Positions 8,077 to 14,823 of a stretch of 40,781 nt of DNA are shown piece after piece. The notes under the pieces are model-generated. The model searched no databases. It saw nothing but the letters and a program-made list of their open reading frames with translations, and had not been told where the DNA came from. Position 1 is the stretch's first letter. Every line of letters starts with the position of its first letter. Position numbers and translations under genes: made by a program. The DNA lies in NCBI RefSeq assembly GCF_021277265.1, contig NZ_JAJSOH010000045.1:1-40781 (forward strand), written 5' to 3'. Origin of the DNA: Kineosporia rhizophila (GTDB lineage: Bacteria > Actinomycetota > Actinomycetes > Actinomycetales > Kineosporiaceae).

Positions 8077-8501
8077 AACTCTCGGCGCGGCAGATCTTCC
8101 AGCACGCGGTCCAGGCCGGATTCACCCCCGACCAGGCGACCACCATGACGGCGATCGCCCTGGCCGAGTCCGGGGGCCGGGCGGGCGCCCACAACCCGCG
8201 CGGTGAGGACTCGCGCGGGCTCTGGCAGATCAACGTCCAGGCCCACCGGCACCTGGCCGAGCACGACCTCTATGATCCGTCGGAGAACGCCCGCGCCGCC
8301 TACGAGGTGTCCCGTCAGGGCCGCGACGTTTCGCCGTGGACGGTCACGCACCGCGGAGAATCGGCGCGCTACCGGAAATTTCGTGCCGACGCTCAGGCCG
8401 CTGCGGTCGCCGAGGGGTATCCGGAGGGGCTGGGCGTGTGGAGTGGAACCCCGGGCTACGGCCATCGCCTGTCGCCCGGGGCACCTCCAGCGCAGGAGTA
8501 G
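8073..8501 (+). CDS. Lysozyme-like (SLT-type) transglycosylase domain protein without signal peptide
   Basis: A 142-residue protein with a lysozyme-like fold. ALAESGGRAGAHNP holds the expected catalytic Glu, SRGLWQINVQAH is the typical G-L-W/M-Q-I-N motif of SLT lytic transglycosylases, and DPSENARAAYEVSRQG is the helix after it. Such enzymes cleave the glycan strand of peptidoglycan. There is no signal peptide or membrane segment, so as written it would stay in the cytoplasm, or be released by an unknown route as for phage-type lysozymes. ATG 8073 overlaps the P450 stop (ATGA), so the two are read from one message. It ends one base from the stop of the convergent FAD monooxygenase gene. Confidence 0.75.
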   Translation: MKLSARQIFQHAVQAGFTPDQATTMTAIALAESGGRAGAHNPRGEDSRGLWQINVQAHRHLAEHDLYDPSENARAAYEVSRQGRDVSPWTVTHRGESARYRKFRADAQAAAVAEGYPEGLGVWSGTPGYGHRLSPGAPPAQE

Positions 8502-8502
8502 G

Positions 8503-9648
8503 TCAGGGCAGCGGCGTTTCCCAGTCCAGCTGCCGGGCCACGTCCTCATCACTGAACGGGGCCGGCGGCAGCTTCGGCGGCGGGCCGGAAGCACCGGTCA
8601 TGGCGGCGCTGGCGGCAATGTTGTACTCCGTGCGGGGCCGCCGCAGCTGCTCGTACTCCTTGAGGGCGTCGCTCTGGTTCTCGCTGTCGCGCAACGCCTT
8701 CGCCAGCACCACCGCGTCCTCGAAGGCCATCGAAGCCCCCTGGCCGGTGGCCGGAGAAGCCGCGTGGGCCGCGTCCCCAATGATCAGAATTCGCTCGCTG
8801 TGCCATTTCTCGACCTGAGGCAGGTCGCGGGCGTTCGTGGCCAGGATGCCCCCGGTGGCGGCGACGATGTCGGCGGCGGGCGTGCGGTCCTGCCGCAGCC
8901 CTTCCGCCAACTCGGCCCGCAACTGCGGTGACGGTTCCGTGCCGACGTGCTCGAGAGCGTCCGCAGTCTGTCGTGCGAACCAGTAAGTCTGGCCCTCGGG
9001 CGAGACCGTGTAACCGAAGTTCGCCGCCCGCCCCCGCACCATCGTGATCCGGCCCGGCACGCTGGGCGGCACGAATTCCTTGGTGTAGCCGTAGAAGACC
9101 CGCTGTCCGGCATATCTGGGCCCGGCCGCGCCCGGGTCGATCATCTGGCGCACACCGGAGTTCAGCCCATCGGCCCCGACCAGCAACTGCGCCGTGACCG
9201 TGCTGCCGTCGGCCAGCTCGGCCGTCACCCCGTCCGCCTCTTCCCGCGCCGACACCAGCGCGGCCCCGTGCCGCAGCTCGATGCCCTGCGCCACCACCTC
9301 GGCCTGAAGCGCCGCCGTGAGTTCGCTCCAGCGCAGGCACCGGAACCGGGTCAGGGGATCCTCGTGCTCGCCCATCGGCCGGCTGACCAGTTCGGTGCCG
9401 TTCTCGTCGAGCGCACTCATCGAGGTCAGGTCGAACCCGGCCCGGCTCACCGCCTCGGCCGCCCCGAACTGCCCCAGCGCCCGCATCCCGTTGCTCGCCA
9501 GCGTGAGGAACGCGCCCAGGTCACCGGCGGTGCGCGGATGCGCCTCGCAGACCACGACCTCCAGGCCGGCCCGGTGCAGGGCCAGGGCGGCAGCGGTACC
9601 GGCGATACCACCGCCGGCGATCACAACTTGCGTCTTTTGTCCGGCCAC
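8503..9648 (-). CDS. FAD-dependent monooxygenase (aromatic hydroxylase family)
   Basis: A 381-residue group A flavoprotein monooxygenase of the p-hydroxybenzoate hydroxylase/PhzS/salicylate hydroxylase type. The N-terminal dinucleotide site is VVIAGGGIAGTAAALALHRAG, the DG motif that contacts FAD and NAD(P)H is LLVGADGLNSGVR, and the second FAD motif is RILIIGDAAHAASPATGQG. The middle region would form the substrate pocket. Length is normal for the family. The start is GTG 9646-9648 with no strong Shine-Dalgarno. The gene stands alone, tail to tail with the lysozyme-like gene. The substrate is unknown; small aromatic or polyketide-like molecules are usual for the family. Confidence 0.85.
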   Translation of the reverse strand: MAGQKTQVVIAGGGIAGTAAALALHRAGLEVVVCEAHPRTAGDLGAFLTLASNGMRALGQFGAAEAVSRAGFDLTSMSALDENGTELVSRPMGEHEDPLTRFRCLRWSELTAALQAEVVAQGIELRHGAALVSAREEADGVTAELADGSTVTAQLLVGADGLNSGVRQMIDPGAAGPRYAGQRVFYGYTKEFVPPSVPGRITMVRGRAANFGYTVSPEGQTYWFARQTADALEHVGTEPSPQLRAELAEGLRQDRTPAADIVAATGGILATNARDLPQVEKWHSERILIIGDAAHAASPATGQGASMAFEDAVVLAKALRDSENQSDALKEYEQLRRPRTEYNIAASAAMTGASGPPPKLPPAPFSDEDVARQLDWETPLP

Positions 9649-9687
9649 GGCCCGCAGCCTACCCAGGGCGAGGGCTCTTGGCCGATC

Positions 9688-10401
9688 TCAGGCGGTCAGT
9701 TCGACCAGGCCGACGATGCTCATGGCGAGGAAGTTGTTCACCAGGTGCACGATCACCGCAGGCCAGATCGAGCCGGAGCGGTGGAGGAGCAGGGCGCAGA
9801 CCGCGCCGATGACGAAGGCGCCGGGCAGGACGTTGTTGACGCCGTGGGCCAGGGCGAACAGGGCGGAACTGGCGATCACCGAGATCCACAGGCCGTAGCG
9901 GGCCAGGGCGTTGGCCAGGACGCCGCGCCACAGCAGTTCCTCGGCGACCGGGGTGGCCACGGCGCCGAGCAGGAGCATGAGCAGCAGGACGGGGATGCTG
10001 CTGCCGGTGGCGGTCTGCAGGCCCTCCTGGGCGTTCGTCTCGTCGCCGGTGACGGTGCGGTAGAGCACCCCGACCACGATGTTGGCCATGAAGCAGGCCA
10101 GCCCGGCGGCCACGCCGATGCCCAGCCACCGGCGCGGGACCCGGCGCACGCCGAAGACGGCCAGGTCACGGATGCGCAGGAAGTAGGCGGCGGCGAAGGG
10201 GCCCAGGCCGAGCAAGATCGACAGGGCCACGGCCACGAGGCCGAGCTGGACCGGGCGCTCGTCCGGCACGAGGCCGGCGGCGATGATGGTCAGGCCCAGG
10301 CAGGCGACGAAAGCTGCTGCTGCGACCGCGATCTCGGGCCAGCCGGGGCGGGGCTGAGTGGTGCTCGGGGCGTGGGTCCCGGGGGAGATCACGTCGGTCA
10401 A
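9688..10401 (-). CDS. CPBP-family intramembrane glutamic endopeptidase-like protein
   Basis: A 237-residue membrane protein with about seven hydrophobic segments and the Abi/CPBP (CAAX protease-like) signature. The catalytic EExxxR reads VAEELLWRGVLAN. The second motif with its His is SALFALAHGVNN, and the third is VIVHLVNNFLA. Family members cleave membrane peptides or act in bacteriocin self-immunity and signalling; the substrate here is unknown. The start is probably TTG 10399-10401, behind a GAGAGGG ribosome-binding site, although GTG three codons later is possible. The upstream gap holds an 11-bp inverted repeat containing DnaA-box-like sequences. Confidence 0.8.
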   Translation of the reverse strand: MTDVISPGTHAPSTTQPRPGWPEIAVAAAAFVACLGLTIIAAGLVPDERPVQLGLVAVALSILLGLGPFAAAYFLRIRDLAVFGVRRVPRRWLGIGVAAGLACFMANIVVGVLYRTVTGDETNAQEGLQTATGSSIPVLLLMLLLGAVATPVAEELLWRGVLANALARYGLWISVIASSALFALAHGVNNVLPGAFVIGAVCALLLHRSGSIWPAVIVHLVNNFLAMSIVGLVELTA

Positions 10402-10431
10402 CGGGGCACCCTCTCGCGCTACAGCTCAGCC

Positions 10432-10465
10432 GGTGGACAATCCGAAGTTAGGGGGATTGTCCACA
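10432..10465. repeat. 11-bp inverted repeat containing two DnaA-box-like sequences
   Basis: GTGGACAATCC (10433-10443) and GGATTGTCCAC (10454-10464) form a perfect inverted repeat with a 10-base loop. The right arm plus one base is TTGTCCACA (10457-10465), the form of DnaA box favoured in Streptomyces. The left arm read on the other strand gives TTGTCCACC. The element sits between the small membrane gene and the CPBP gene, both on the minus strand. It could be an operator, a weak terminator without a U tract, or a DnaA-binding site. Confidence 0.5.
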
Positions 10466-10510
10466 ATCGGCCACCGCGGGCGCGCAGAGTCAGAGCCGAT
10501 TCAAGCCGAT

Positions 10511-10774
10511 TCAGGGCAGGCCGGCGATGCAGGCGTCGGCCGCGGCCTCGTCGGTCGGGTACTGGATGTGGCAGGCGGAGATCTGGCTGCTCGGGTCGAG
10601 CGGGCCGTCCAGCTGGCGCCGGTCGGTGCCGGCCAGGAGCAGCATGGCCGTGACCACGCCGACGACCGTGGCGGCCATCAGGGCCAGCGTGAGGCCGAGC
10701 ATGACCTTGCGGTCGCGGTCTTCCGGCAGCGGAGGACGGCGGCGCGGGGCCCAGCCTTCCAGGCTCTCGGCCAA
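10511..10774 (-). CDS. Small single-pass membrane protein, function unknown
   Basis: An 87-residue protein with a charged cytoplasmic N-terminus (RRRPPLPEDRDRKV), one membrane helix (VMLGLTLALMAATVVGVVTA) and an outside segment holding two cysteines (SACHIQYP and ADACIAGLP) that could form a disulfide. I do not recognise a family. The start is TTG 10772-10774, with GGAGG seven bases upstream, a good ribosome-binding site. The 240 bases upstream to 11016 show no coding pattern on either strand that I would call. The CPBP gene follows on the same strand after a 109-base gap. Confidence 0.55.
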   Translation of the reverse strand: MAESLEGWAPRRRPPLPEDRDRKVMLGLTLALMAATVVGVVTAMLLLAGTDRRQLDGPLDPSSQISACHIQYPTDEAAADACIAGLP

Positions 10775-11016
10775 GCGAATGCCTCCAACGATGACGCGCG
10801 GCCCCTGGTCGACGAGGTGGTCGTGGCCAACGGTCGGCTGTGCTGTGCCCCTCGGGCGGGCAGCTCCGGGGGATGTCCTCTGGGCCGGGTCGGCAGCCGC
10901 TCAGAACAGAGACATGTTGTCACCTTCGCGAGGGATGTGAAAGAGGAGTCCCGCGAACGGACGACTGCGGCGGCCTAGGTGCGTGGAGAAGCCCTGGTCG
11001 GGCGGCCGGTAACGAT

Positions 11017-11772
11017 TCAGAAGACCGAGGCCCAGACCACCTCGTTGTCGCGGACGAACACGTTGACGCGCAGGTAGCTGAGATCGTCGGTACGGGCTCC
11101 GTGGCAGTCCCCGTCCTCGCCCAGCACCCGTACCTCGTTGCCGTGCTGCTTCAGGAACCGCCGCAGTTCGTTCAGCGACTGACCGGTCAGGTCCGGCCGG
11201 GTTCCCTTCGGATCGGCATAGAGTCGGGTGTCGTTGGCGCTGCAGGGCCAGTCCGCGAGGGCGGTCCGGGGCAGGTCGGCACCCTGGTCGGCCGGGCGTC
11301 GCTGGTCGTAGTTCGTCCAGTAATAGCGCCCGAGGGTGGTGCGTTCCGGTCCGGTTCCGCTCTCGAAGACCAGGTCACCGCCCTCGATGCGGGCCGAGTC
11401 GGCGGCTTCCAGAACCCTGAGGTTCGGCACATTGGCGCAGCCGATCCGGGTGGTGCCGCGCGGCGGGGTCCAGGTGAAGGTGCCCTCGGGATCGATGCGG
11501 TAGGTCCCGGTCGACTTGTTGCACCCGTCGCTCTCCTTCCAGGCCCCGTCGTCGGTGAACGTGATGCCGGCGTCCTGGAACGAGGAGTCGCTCCGGGTGG
11601 GGGTGAAGCCGGGGATCGCTGCTGGAGACCAGGTGCCGACGATGGCCCGTTGCATGGCCGAGGGGGTCGAAGGCGTCGGGGAGGGCGGCGGGGGTGCGGC
11701 GGCGGGTGCGTCGGCGCACGCACCGAGAACGAGAACGGCGGCGAGCGAGGGCCAGAGCCTCCTGAACGGCAT
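11017..11772 (-). CDS. Secreted lipoprotein with META/HslJ-like domain
   Basis: A 251-residue lipoprotein. The signal peptide MPFRRLWPSLAAVLVLGAC ends in a lipobox with Cys19 as the lipidated residue. A Pro/Ser/Ala-rich linker follows. The middle domain resembles META/HslJ-type small beta domains: VGTWSPAAI, then ITFTDDGAWKESDGCNKSTG and TRIGCANVPN, with paired cysteines. The C-terminal 65 residues (DLTGQSLNELRRFLKQHG and RVNVFVRDNEVVWASVF) have the strand-helix layout of a PASTA or I78-like module, which is weaker evidence. I chose ATG 11770-11772 because the signal peptide starts there; the upstream in-frame residues lack coding character. Role unknown, located on the outer face of the membrane. 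Confidence 0.75.
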   Translation of the reverse strand: MPFRRLWPSLAAVLVLGACADAPAAAPPPPSPTPSTPSAMQRAIVGTWSPAAIPGFTPTRSDSSFQDAGITFTDDGAWKESDGCNKSTGTYRIDPEGTFTWTPPRGTTRIGCANVPNLRVLEAADSARIEGGDLVFESGTGPERTTLGRYYWTNYDQRRPADQGADLPRTALADWPCSANDTRLYADPKGTRPDLTGQSLNELRRFLKQHGNEVRVLGEDGDCHGARTDDLSYLRVNVFVRDNEVVWASVF

Positions 11773-11834
11773 GGGCAAGGGATAGCAGTTCGCGAGTCGC
11801 GCCGGGTCGGCTTGGGCGGATCCAGTGAGGTTCG

Positions 11835-11854
11835 GCCCCGTTCGTCCACGGGGC
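11835..11854. terminator. Possible weak terminator after cbiMNQO
   Basis: GCCCCG (11835-11840) and CGGGGC (11849-11854) form a 6-bp GC stem with an 8-base loop, just past the cbiO stop and before the lipoprotein gene on the same strand. It is a short stem with no U tract, so it is only a candidate. Confidence 0.35.
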
Positions 11855-11864
11855 GAGGAGCCGA

Positions 11865-12695
11865 TCACACCGGGCCGGAACCCTCCAGCAGGGCCAGTAG
11901 TCCAGCCTCGTCCCGGGCAGCAGTCTGCGGCCCCAACACCCCCAGCCTGCGCAGCCGCGACGTCACGGCCAGCACCCAGGGCCGCCGCAACCGGGCTCGT
12001 TCCAGCACCTCGTCGTCGTCGAGCAACTGCGCCGCCGTTCCCTGCTGAGCGGTGCCCCCGCTCAGCACCACGACCTCGTCCGACCAGGCCAGGGCCAGAT
12101 CCACGTCGTGGGTGGCCATGATCAGCGTGGTGCCCTGAGCGTGCAGGCGGGCCAGGGCGTCGACGGCCTCGACACCGGCGGCGGGGTCCAGCCCGGCCGT
12201 CGGCTCATCGAGCACCAGCACGGCCGGGCGCATGGCCACCGCCCCGGCCATGGCCACGCGCTTGCGCTCGCCGAAGGACAGCTGATGGGTCGGCCGGTCG
12301 GCCAGGTGAGTGGCGGCCAGCAGGTGCAGCGCCTCGTCGCAGCGGGCCCGCACCTCGGCGTCGGGCAGGCCCTGGTTCACCGGCCCGAACGACACGTCCT
12401 CGCGCACCGAGGCGGAGAACAGCTGATCGTCCGGATCCTGGGTGATCAACTGCAGCCGGTGCCGGTGCTCGCGCAGGCCCGCCCGGGAGTGCCGCAGTTC
12501 GCTGCCGCCCACACTGATCCGCCCGGCGGTCGGCTTCAGCGCGCCGGAAAGGCAACGCAGCAGGGTGCTCTTGCCCGAACCGTTGGCGCCGAGCACGGCT
12601 GTGCGTGAGCCCGCGGCAATTTTCAGGTCCACCCCGGCCAGCACCGGCGGCCCACCGGTGTAGGCGAACTCCAGGCCGATCACTTCGGTGTTCAC
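11865..12695 (-). CDS. cbiO: Cobalt ECF transporter ATP-binding protein CbiO
   Basis: A 276-residue ABC ATPase that powers the energy-coupling-factor cobalt transporter with CbiM, CbiN and CbiQ. Walker A is LGANGSGKSTLL, the Q-loop region is QLITQDPDDQLFSASVREDV (the DPDDQLF stretch is typical of CbiO/EcfA), the signature is HQLSFGERKRVAMAGA, Walker B is PAVLVLDEPTAGLDP, and the switch His lies in LIMATHDVDLAL. The C-terminal 60 residues past the ATPase core are rich in Leu and Arg, as in other CbiO proteins. GTG 12693-12695 overlaps the end of cbiQ by four bases. It is the last gene of the B12-riboswitch-controlled operon. Confidence 0.92.
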   Translation of the reverse strand: MNTEVIGLEFAYTGGPPVLAGVDLKIAAGSRTAVLGANGSGKSTLLRCLSGALKPTAGRISVGGSELRHSRAGLREHRHRLQLITQDPDDQLFSASVREDVSFGPVNQGLPDAEVRARCDEALHLLAATHLADRPTHQLSFGERKRVAMAGAVAMRPAVLVLDEPTAGLDPAAGVEAVDALARLHAQGTTLIMATHDVDLALAWSDEVVVLSGGTAQQGTAAQLLDDDEVLERARLRRPWVLAVTSRLRRLGVLGPQTAARDEAGLLALLEGSGPV

Positions 12696-13438
12696 TGCGC
12701 CACCCCGAGCGAGACCGCCACCAGGGTCACGAGCCCGGCCAGGGTGCCACCGACGAACCAGATTGAGGACGTCTGCTGCTGGCCGACGGTTCGCATCACG
12801 CCCTCGAAACCTCTTCCGGCCAGGCCCGACTCCAGGCGCCGGGCCCGCTCGAAGGCGCGGGTCAGGGTGGCGGCGGCGAGGGTGGAGGCCGAGCGCAGAG
12901 CCGCGCGGCGGGAGGTGTACCCCAGCCGGGCGGTCTGCGCCGCACGCACCGCGCTCACCGACTCCAGCAGGACGAACAGCAGGCGGTAGATCAGGCCGGC
13001 CACATCCACCACGGCCTCCGGCACGCCCCGGCGCCGGGCCCAGGACAGCAGGTCGGTCATCGGGGTGGTGGCCGCCAGCAGCAGCACCGCGCAGGTGCCG
13101 GCCACCGCGTGGGCCAGGGTGGAGGCGGCTGCGGCCAGGGTCTCGGAGGTGACCGTGGGACCGAAACCCTCGCTGCGCCAGGTGATCGCGATGCTCAGCG
13201 TGCCCAGGACGATGAACGCGGCCGGGCCCGAGGCCGCCCGCACCAGCAGGTGCACCGGCACCCGGCCCGGCCCCAGCATCAGGCCCAGCGCTGCCGCCGT
13301 GACCAGCGCCGAGGCGGGCCAGGGCGGCAGCACCAGGGCGCTGATCACCAGTCCCAGGCTGAGCAGCACCTTGTCGCCGGGGGAGTACTGCCGCCAGGGG
13401 CTGGCCCAGGCAGCGGTGTCGATGGCCGGAGCACTCAC
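12692..13438 (-). CDS. cbiQ: Cobalt ECF transporter transmembrane T-component CbiQ
   Basis: A 248-residue integral membrane scaffold that couples CbiO to CbiM. It opens with WASPWRQYSPGDKVLLSLGLVI, typical of CbiQ, and has several hydrophobic helices. The two cytoplasmic coupling motifs A-R-x are visible as TARLGYTSRRAA and ESGLAGRGFEG, the latter near the C-terminus. GTG 13436-13438 is chosen because it overlaps the cbiN stop as GTGA and because the further upstream in-frame residues are the out-of-frame shadow of cbiN and cbiM. The stop overlaps the start of cbiO by four bases. Tight overlaps imply coupled, balanced synthesis of the complex. Confidence 0.9.
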   Translation of the reverse strand: MSAPAIDTAAWASPWRQYSPGDKVLLSLGLVISALVLPPWPASALVTAAALGLMLGPGRVPVHLLVRAASGPAAFIVLGTLSIAITWRSEGFGPTVTSETLAAAASTLAHAVAGTCAVLLLAATTPMTDLLSWARRRGVPEAVVDVAGLIYRLLFVLLESVSAVRAAQTARLGYTSRRAALRSASTLAAATLTRAFERARRLESGLAGRGFEGVMRTVGQQQTSSIWFVGGTLAGLVTLVAVSLGVAQ

Positions 13439-13770
13439 GATTCGGAGGAGACCTCGGCCCTGCGGCGGTTGCCGGAAAGCCGGCCGATGATGAACCCGAG
13501 AGTGCCCGCGCCGACCGCCGCCTGCAGGGCGAACAGGCCGGACTCGATCTCCCCGGAGGAGGGCTCGAACAGCGGGTTGAACCAGACGTCGTAGTCCGGG
13601 TTGATCTCCTCGACCTTGGTGGTGGCCGAGGAGTCGCTGCCGGCGTACGACTCGCCCTCGGGCTGCCCCTCGGTGTTCAGCCGGAGGGCCAGTGGGATGG
13701 CGAAGATCGCGAAGACGAGCAGCAGCAGGGCCACGTCGACGGCCCAGCGGCGCGGGGTGCGGGTGGCCAT
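13435..13770 (-). CDS. cbiN: Cobalt ECF transporter auxiliary subunit CbiN
   Basis: A 111-residue small membrane subunit that helps CbiM load cobalt. It has two membrane helices (about residues 11-30 and 80-98) flanking an extracytoplasmic loop with the CbiN pattern: EGESYAGSDSSATTKVEEI, then NPDYDVWFNPLFEPSSGEIE and LFALQAAVGAGTLGF. ATG 13768-13770 overlaps the last base of the cbiM stop (TGATG), so the genes are coupled. CbiN is found with cobalt rather than nickel versions of this transporter, supporting Co2+ as substrate. The C-terminus is basic and cytoplasmic (GNRRRAE). Confidence 0.9.
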   Translation of the reverse strand: MATRTPRRWAVDVALLLLVFAIFAIPLALRLNTEGQPEGESYAGSDSSATTKVEEINPDYDVWFNPLFEPSSGEIESGLFALQAAVGAGTLGFIIGRLSGNRRRAEVSSES

Positions 13771-14468
13771 CAGGCACGCTCCTCGGCGGCGACGGTGGAT
13801 TCCGGCAGGGCGCGCTGCAGGCCGAGCGAGCTCAGTTCGTCCGGGGCGATCCGGGCCAGCAGGCGGAACACCAGCACGCCCAGCAGTCCTTCGGCGATCG
13901 CCAGCGGGATCTGGGTGAGCGCGAAGATGCCCAGGAACTCGCCGATCGAGCCGAGAACACCGCCGGAGGGGTCGGGGTGGGCCAGACCGAGCTGGATCGA
14001 GGTGACCACGTAGGTGGACAGGTCCGACAGCGACAGCGCGGCGAAAACGCCGACGGAGAAGGAAAGTCCCAGCGTCGAGCAGGCCCGGTAGGCCCCGTAC
14101 CCGACCCACGGACCAACGATCGCCATCGAGAACGCGTTGGCCCCGAGCGTCGTTAATCCGCCGTGAGCCAGCAGCAGAGCCTGGAACAACAGCACGATGG
14201 CGCCCAGCACGGCCATCACCGGTGGCCGGAACAGCACCGCCCCCAGACCGGTCCCGGTGGGGTGACTGGAACTGCCTGTCACGGAGGGGAGTTTGATGGC
14301 GGACAGGACGAAAGTGAAGGCCCCGGCCGCACCCAGCAGCAGGCGCGACTCCGGGCGTTCGCGCACCTCGCGGACCACACAGCGGGCGCCGTGCACGACG
14401 AACGGGGCGGCGGCCACCGTCCAGGCGGCGGCGTGGAGCGGGGGCAGGTACCCCTCAGCGATGTGCAT
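13770..14468 (-). CDS. cbiM: Cobalt ECF transporter substrate-binding membrane subunit CbiM
   Basis: A 232-residue S-component that binds Co2+ for uptake. The N-terminus MHIAEGYLPP is the hallmark metal-binding segment: the amino group and His2 are ligands, so the start at 14466-14468 must be exact, with Met1 next to His2. SSHPTGTGLGAVLF contains the second conserved His, and about seven membrane helices follow. A GAGGTG Shine-Dalgarno lies six bases before the ATG. The gene begins a four-gene overlapping operon, cbiMNQO, behind a cobalamin riboswitch, so cobalt uptake should fall when B12 is plentiful. A 14-codon leader ORF overlaps its start in another frame. Confidence 0.93.
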   Translation of the reverse strand: MHIAEGYLPPLHAAAWTVAAAPFVVHGARCVVREVRERPESRLLLGAAGAFTFVLSAIKLPSVTGSSSHPTGTGLGAVLFRPPVMAVLGAIVLLFQALLLAHGGLTTLGANAFSMAIVGPWVGYGAYRACSTLGLSFSVGVFAALSLSDLSTYVVTSIQLGLAHPDPSGGVLGSIGEFLGIFALTQIPLAIAEGLLGVLVFRLLARIAPDELSSLGLQRALPESTVAAEERA

Positions 14469-14499
14469 GCAGCACCTCGCCCTGGCAGACGTGTCTCAT
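14455..14499 (-). CDS. Possible 14-residue leader peptide overlapping the cbiM start
   Basis: ATG 14497-14499 has a strong Shine-Dalgarno, GAGGAG at 14505-14510, five bases upstream. It opens a short frame MRHVCQGEVLHAHR ending at 14455, so its stop lies 11-13 bases inside cbiM. Ribosomes finishing it would be placed at the cbiM start. Three His and one Cys are notable in so short a peptide next to a metal transporter. It may equally be an accident of a Shine-Dalgarno duplicated in the riboswitch expression platform. Confidence 0.3.
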   Translation of the reverse strand: MRHVCQGEVLHAHR

Positions 14500-14525
14500 C
14501 GGATCTCCTCGGGTCCTCGCCCTGG
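14475..14525 (-). repeat. Duplicated Shine-Dalgarno block in the cbiM leader
   Basis: CCAGGGCGAGG (minus strand) occurs at 14475-14485 and again at 14515-14525, exactly 40 bases apart. The downstream copy is the ribosome-binding site of cbiM. The upstream copy lies directly after the riboswitch aptamer and before the leader ATG. The duplication gives the expression platform two equivalent pairing partners. Confidence 0.6.
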
Positions 14526-14532
14526 ATCGGAT

Positions 14533-14682
14533 GCGACGGCCGAAGTCTCCTGGCTTCCCGGATCGACGCTCGCCCCGGCCTTCCGGCCCGATGGAGGGCC
14601 GTGGCACGGCATGGGGGTCTGCTTCCCGGTGACAGTGGCGGGACCGCGCCGGATTCACACCGGCTTCCTTCACTGCCGTCGC
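14533..14682 (-). ncRNA. Cobalamin (B12) riboswitch aptamer
   Basis: Read on the minus strand this is a textbook cobalamin aptamer. GGAAGCCGGTGTGAATCCGG (L3/L4 core) is followed by CGCGGTCCCGCCACTGT, then GGGAAGC, and near the 3' end by the B12 box GAAGCCAGGAGACTTC at about 14541-14557. P1 is closed by GCGACGGC (14675-14682) pairing perfectly with GCCGTCGC (14533-14540). The aptamer ends 64 bases before the cbiM ATG. With two Shine-Dalgarno blocks and no obvious terminator in between, translational control is more likely than termination. Binding of adenosylcobalamin should switch cobalt uptake off. Confidence 0.95.
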
Positions 14683-14771
14683 GGTGAATGTGTAGTTGTG
14701 ACTGGCTCGGGCATCATGCCATGGCTCGGGGCCTGAGCAGAATGCCTGCCCGGGATCGGGGCGCAGCACAA

Positions 14772-14807
14772 CGGGCCCCCGGTCCGCCTGAGCAGACCGG
14801 GAGCCCG
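14772..14807 (-). terminator. Terminator of the urt operon
   Basis: CGGGCCCCCGGTC (14772-14784) and GACCGGGAGCCCG (14795-14807) pair over 13 positions with one mismatch around a 10-base loop. The hairpin lies just downstream of urtE on the minus strand and upstream of the riboswitch, so it separates the urea and cobalt operons. Confidence 0.75.
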
Positions 14808-14823
14808 ATGTGCGGTGCCGCGG

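Noticed and set aside
8947..10653. Long open frame on the plus strand across the FAD monooxygenase and CPBP genes
   Set aside because: Its product is rich in Gly, Arg, Asp and Gln with no recognisable domain, and it runs antisense to two well-supported genes.
10775..11016. Possible small genes between the small membrane protein and the lipoprotein
   Set aside because: Frames here are Arg/Pro-rich with no ribosome-binding site or conserved pattern; I see nothing to annotate.
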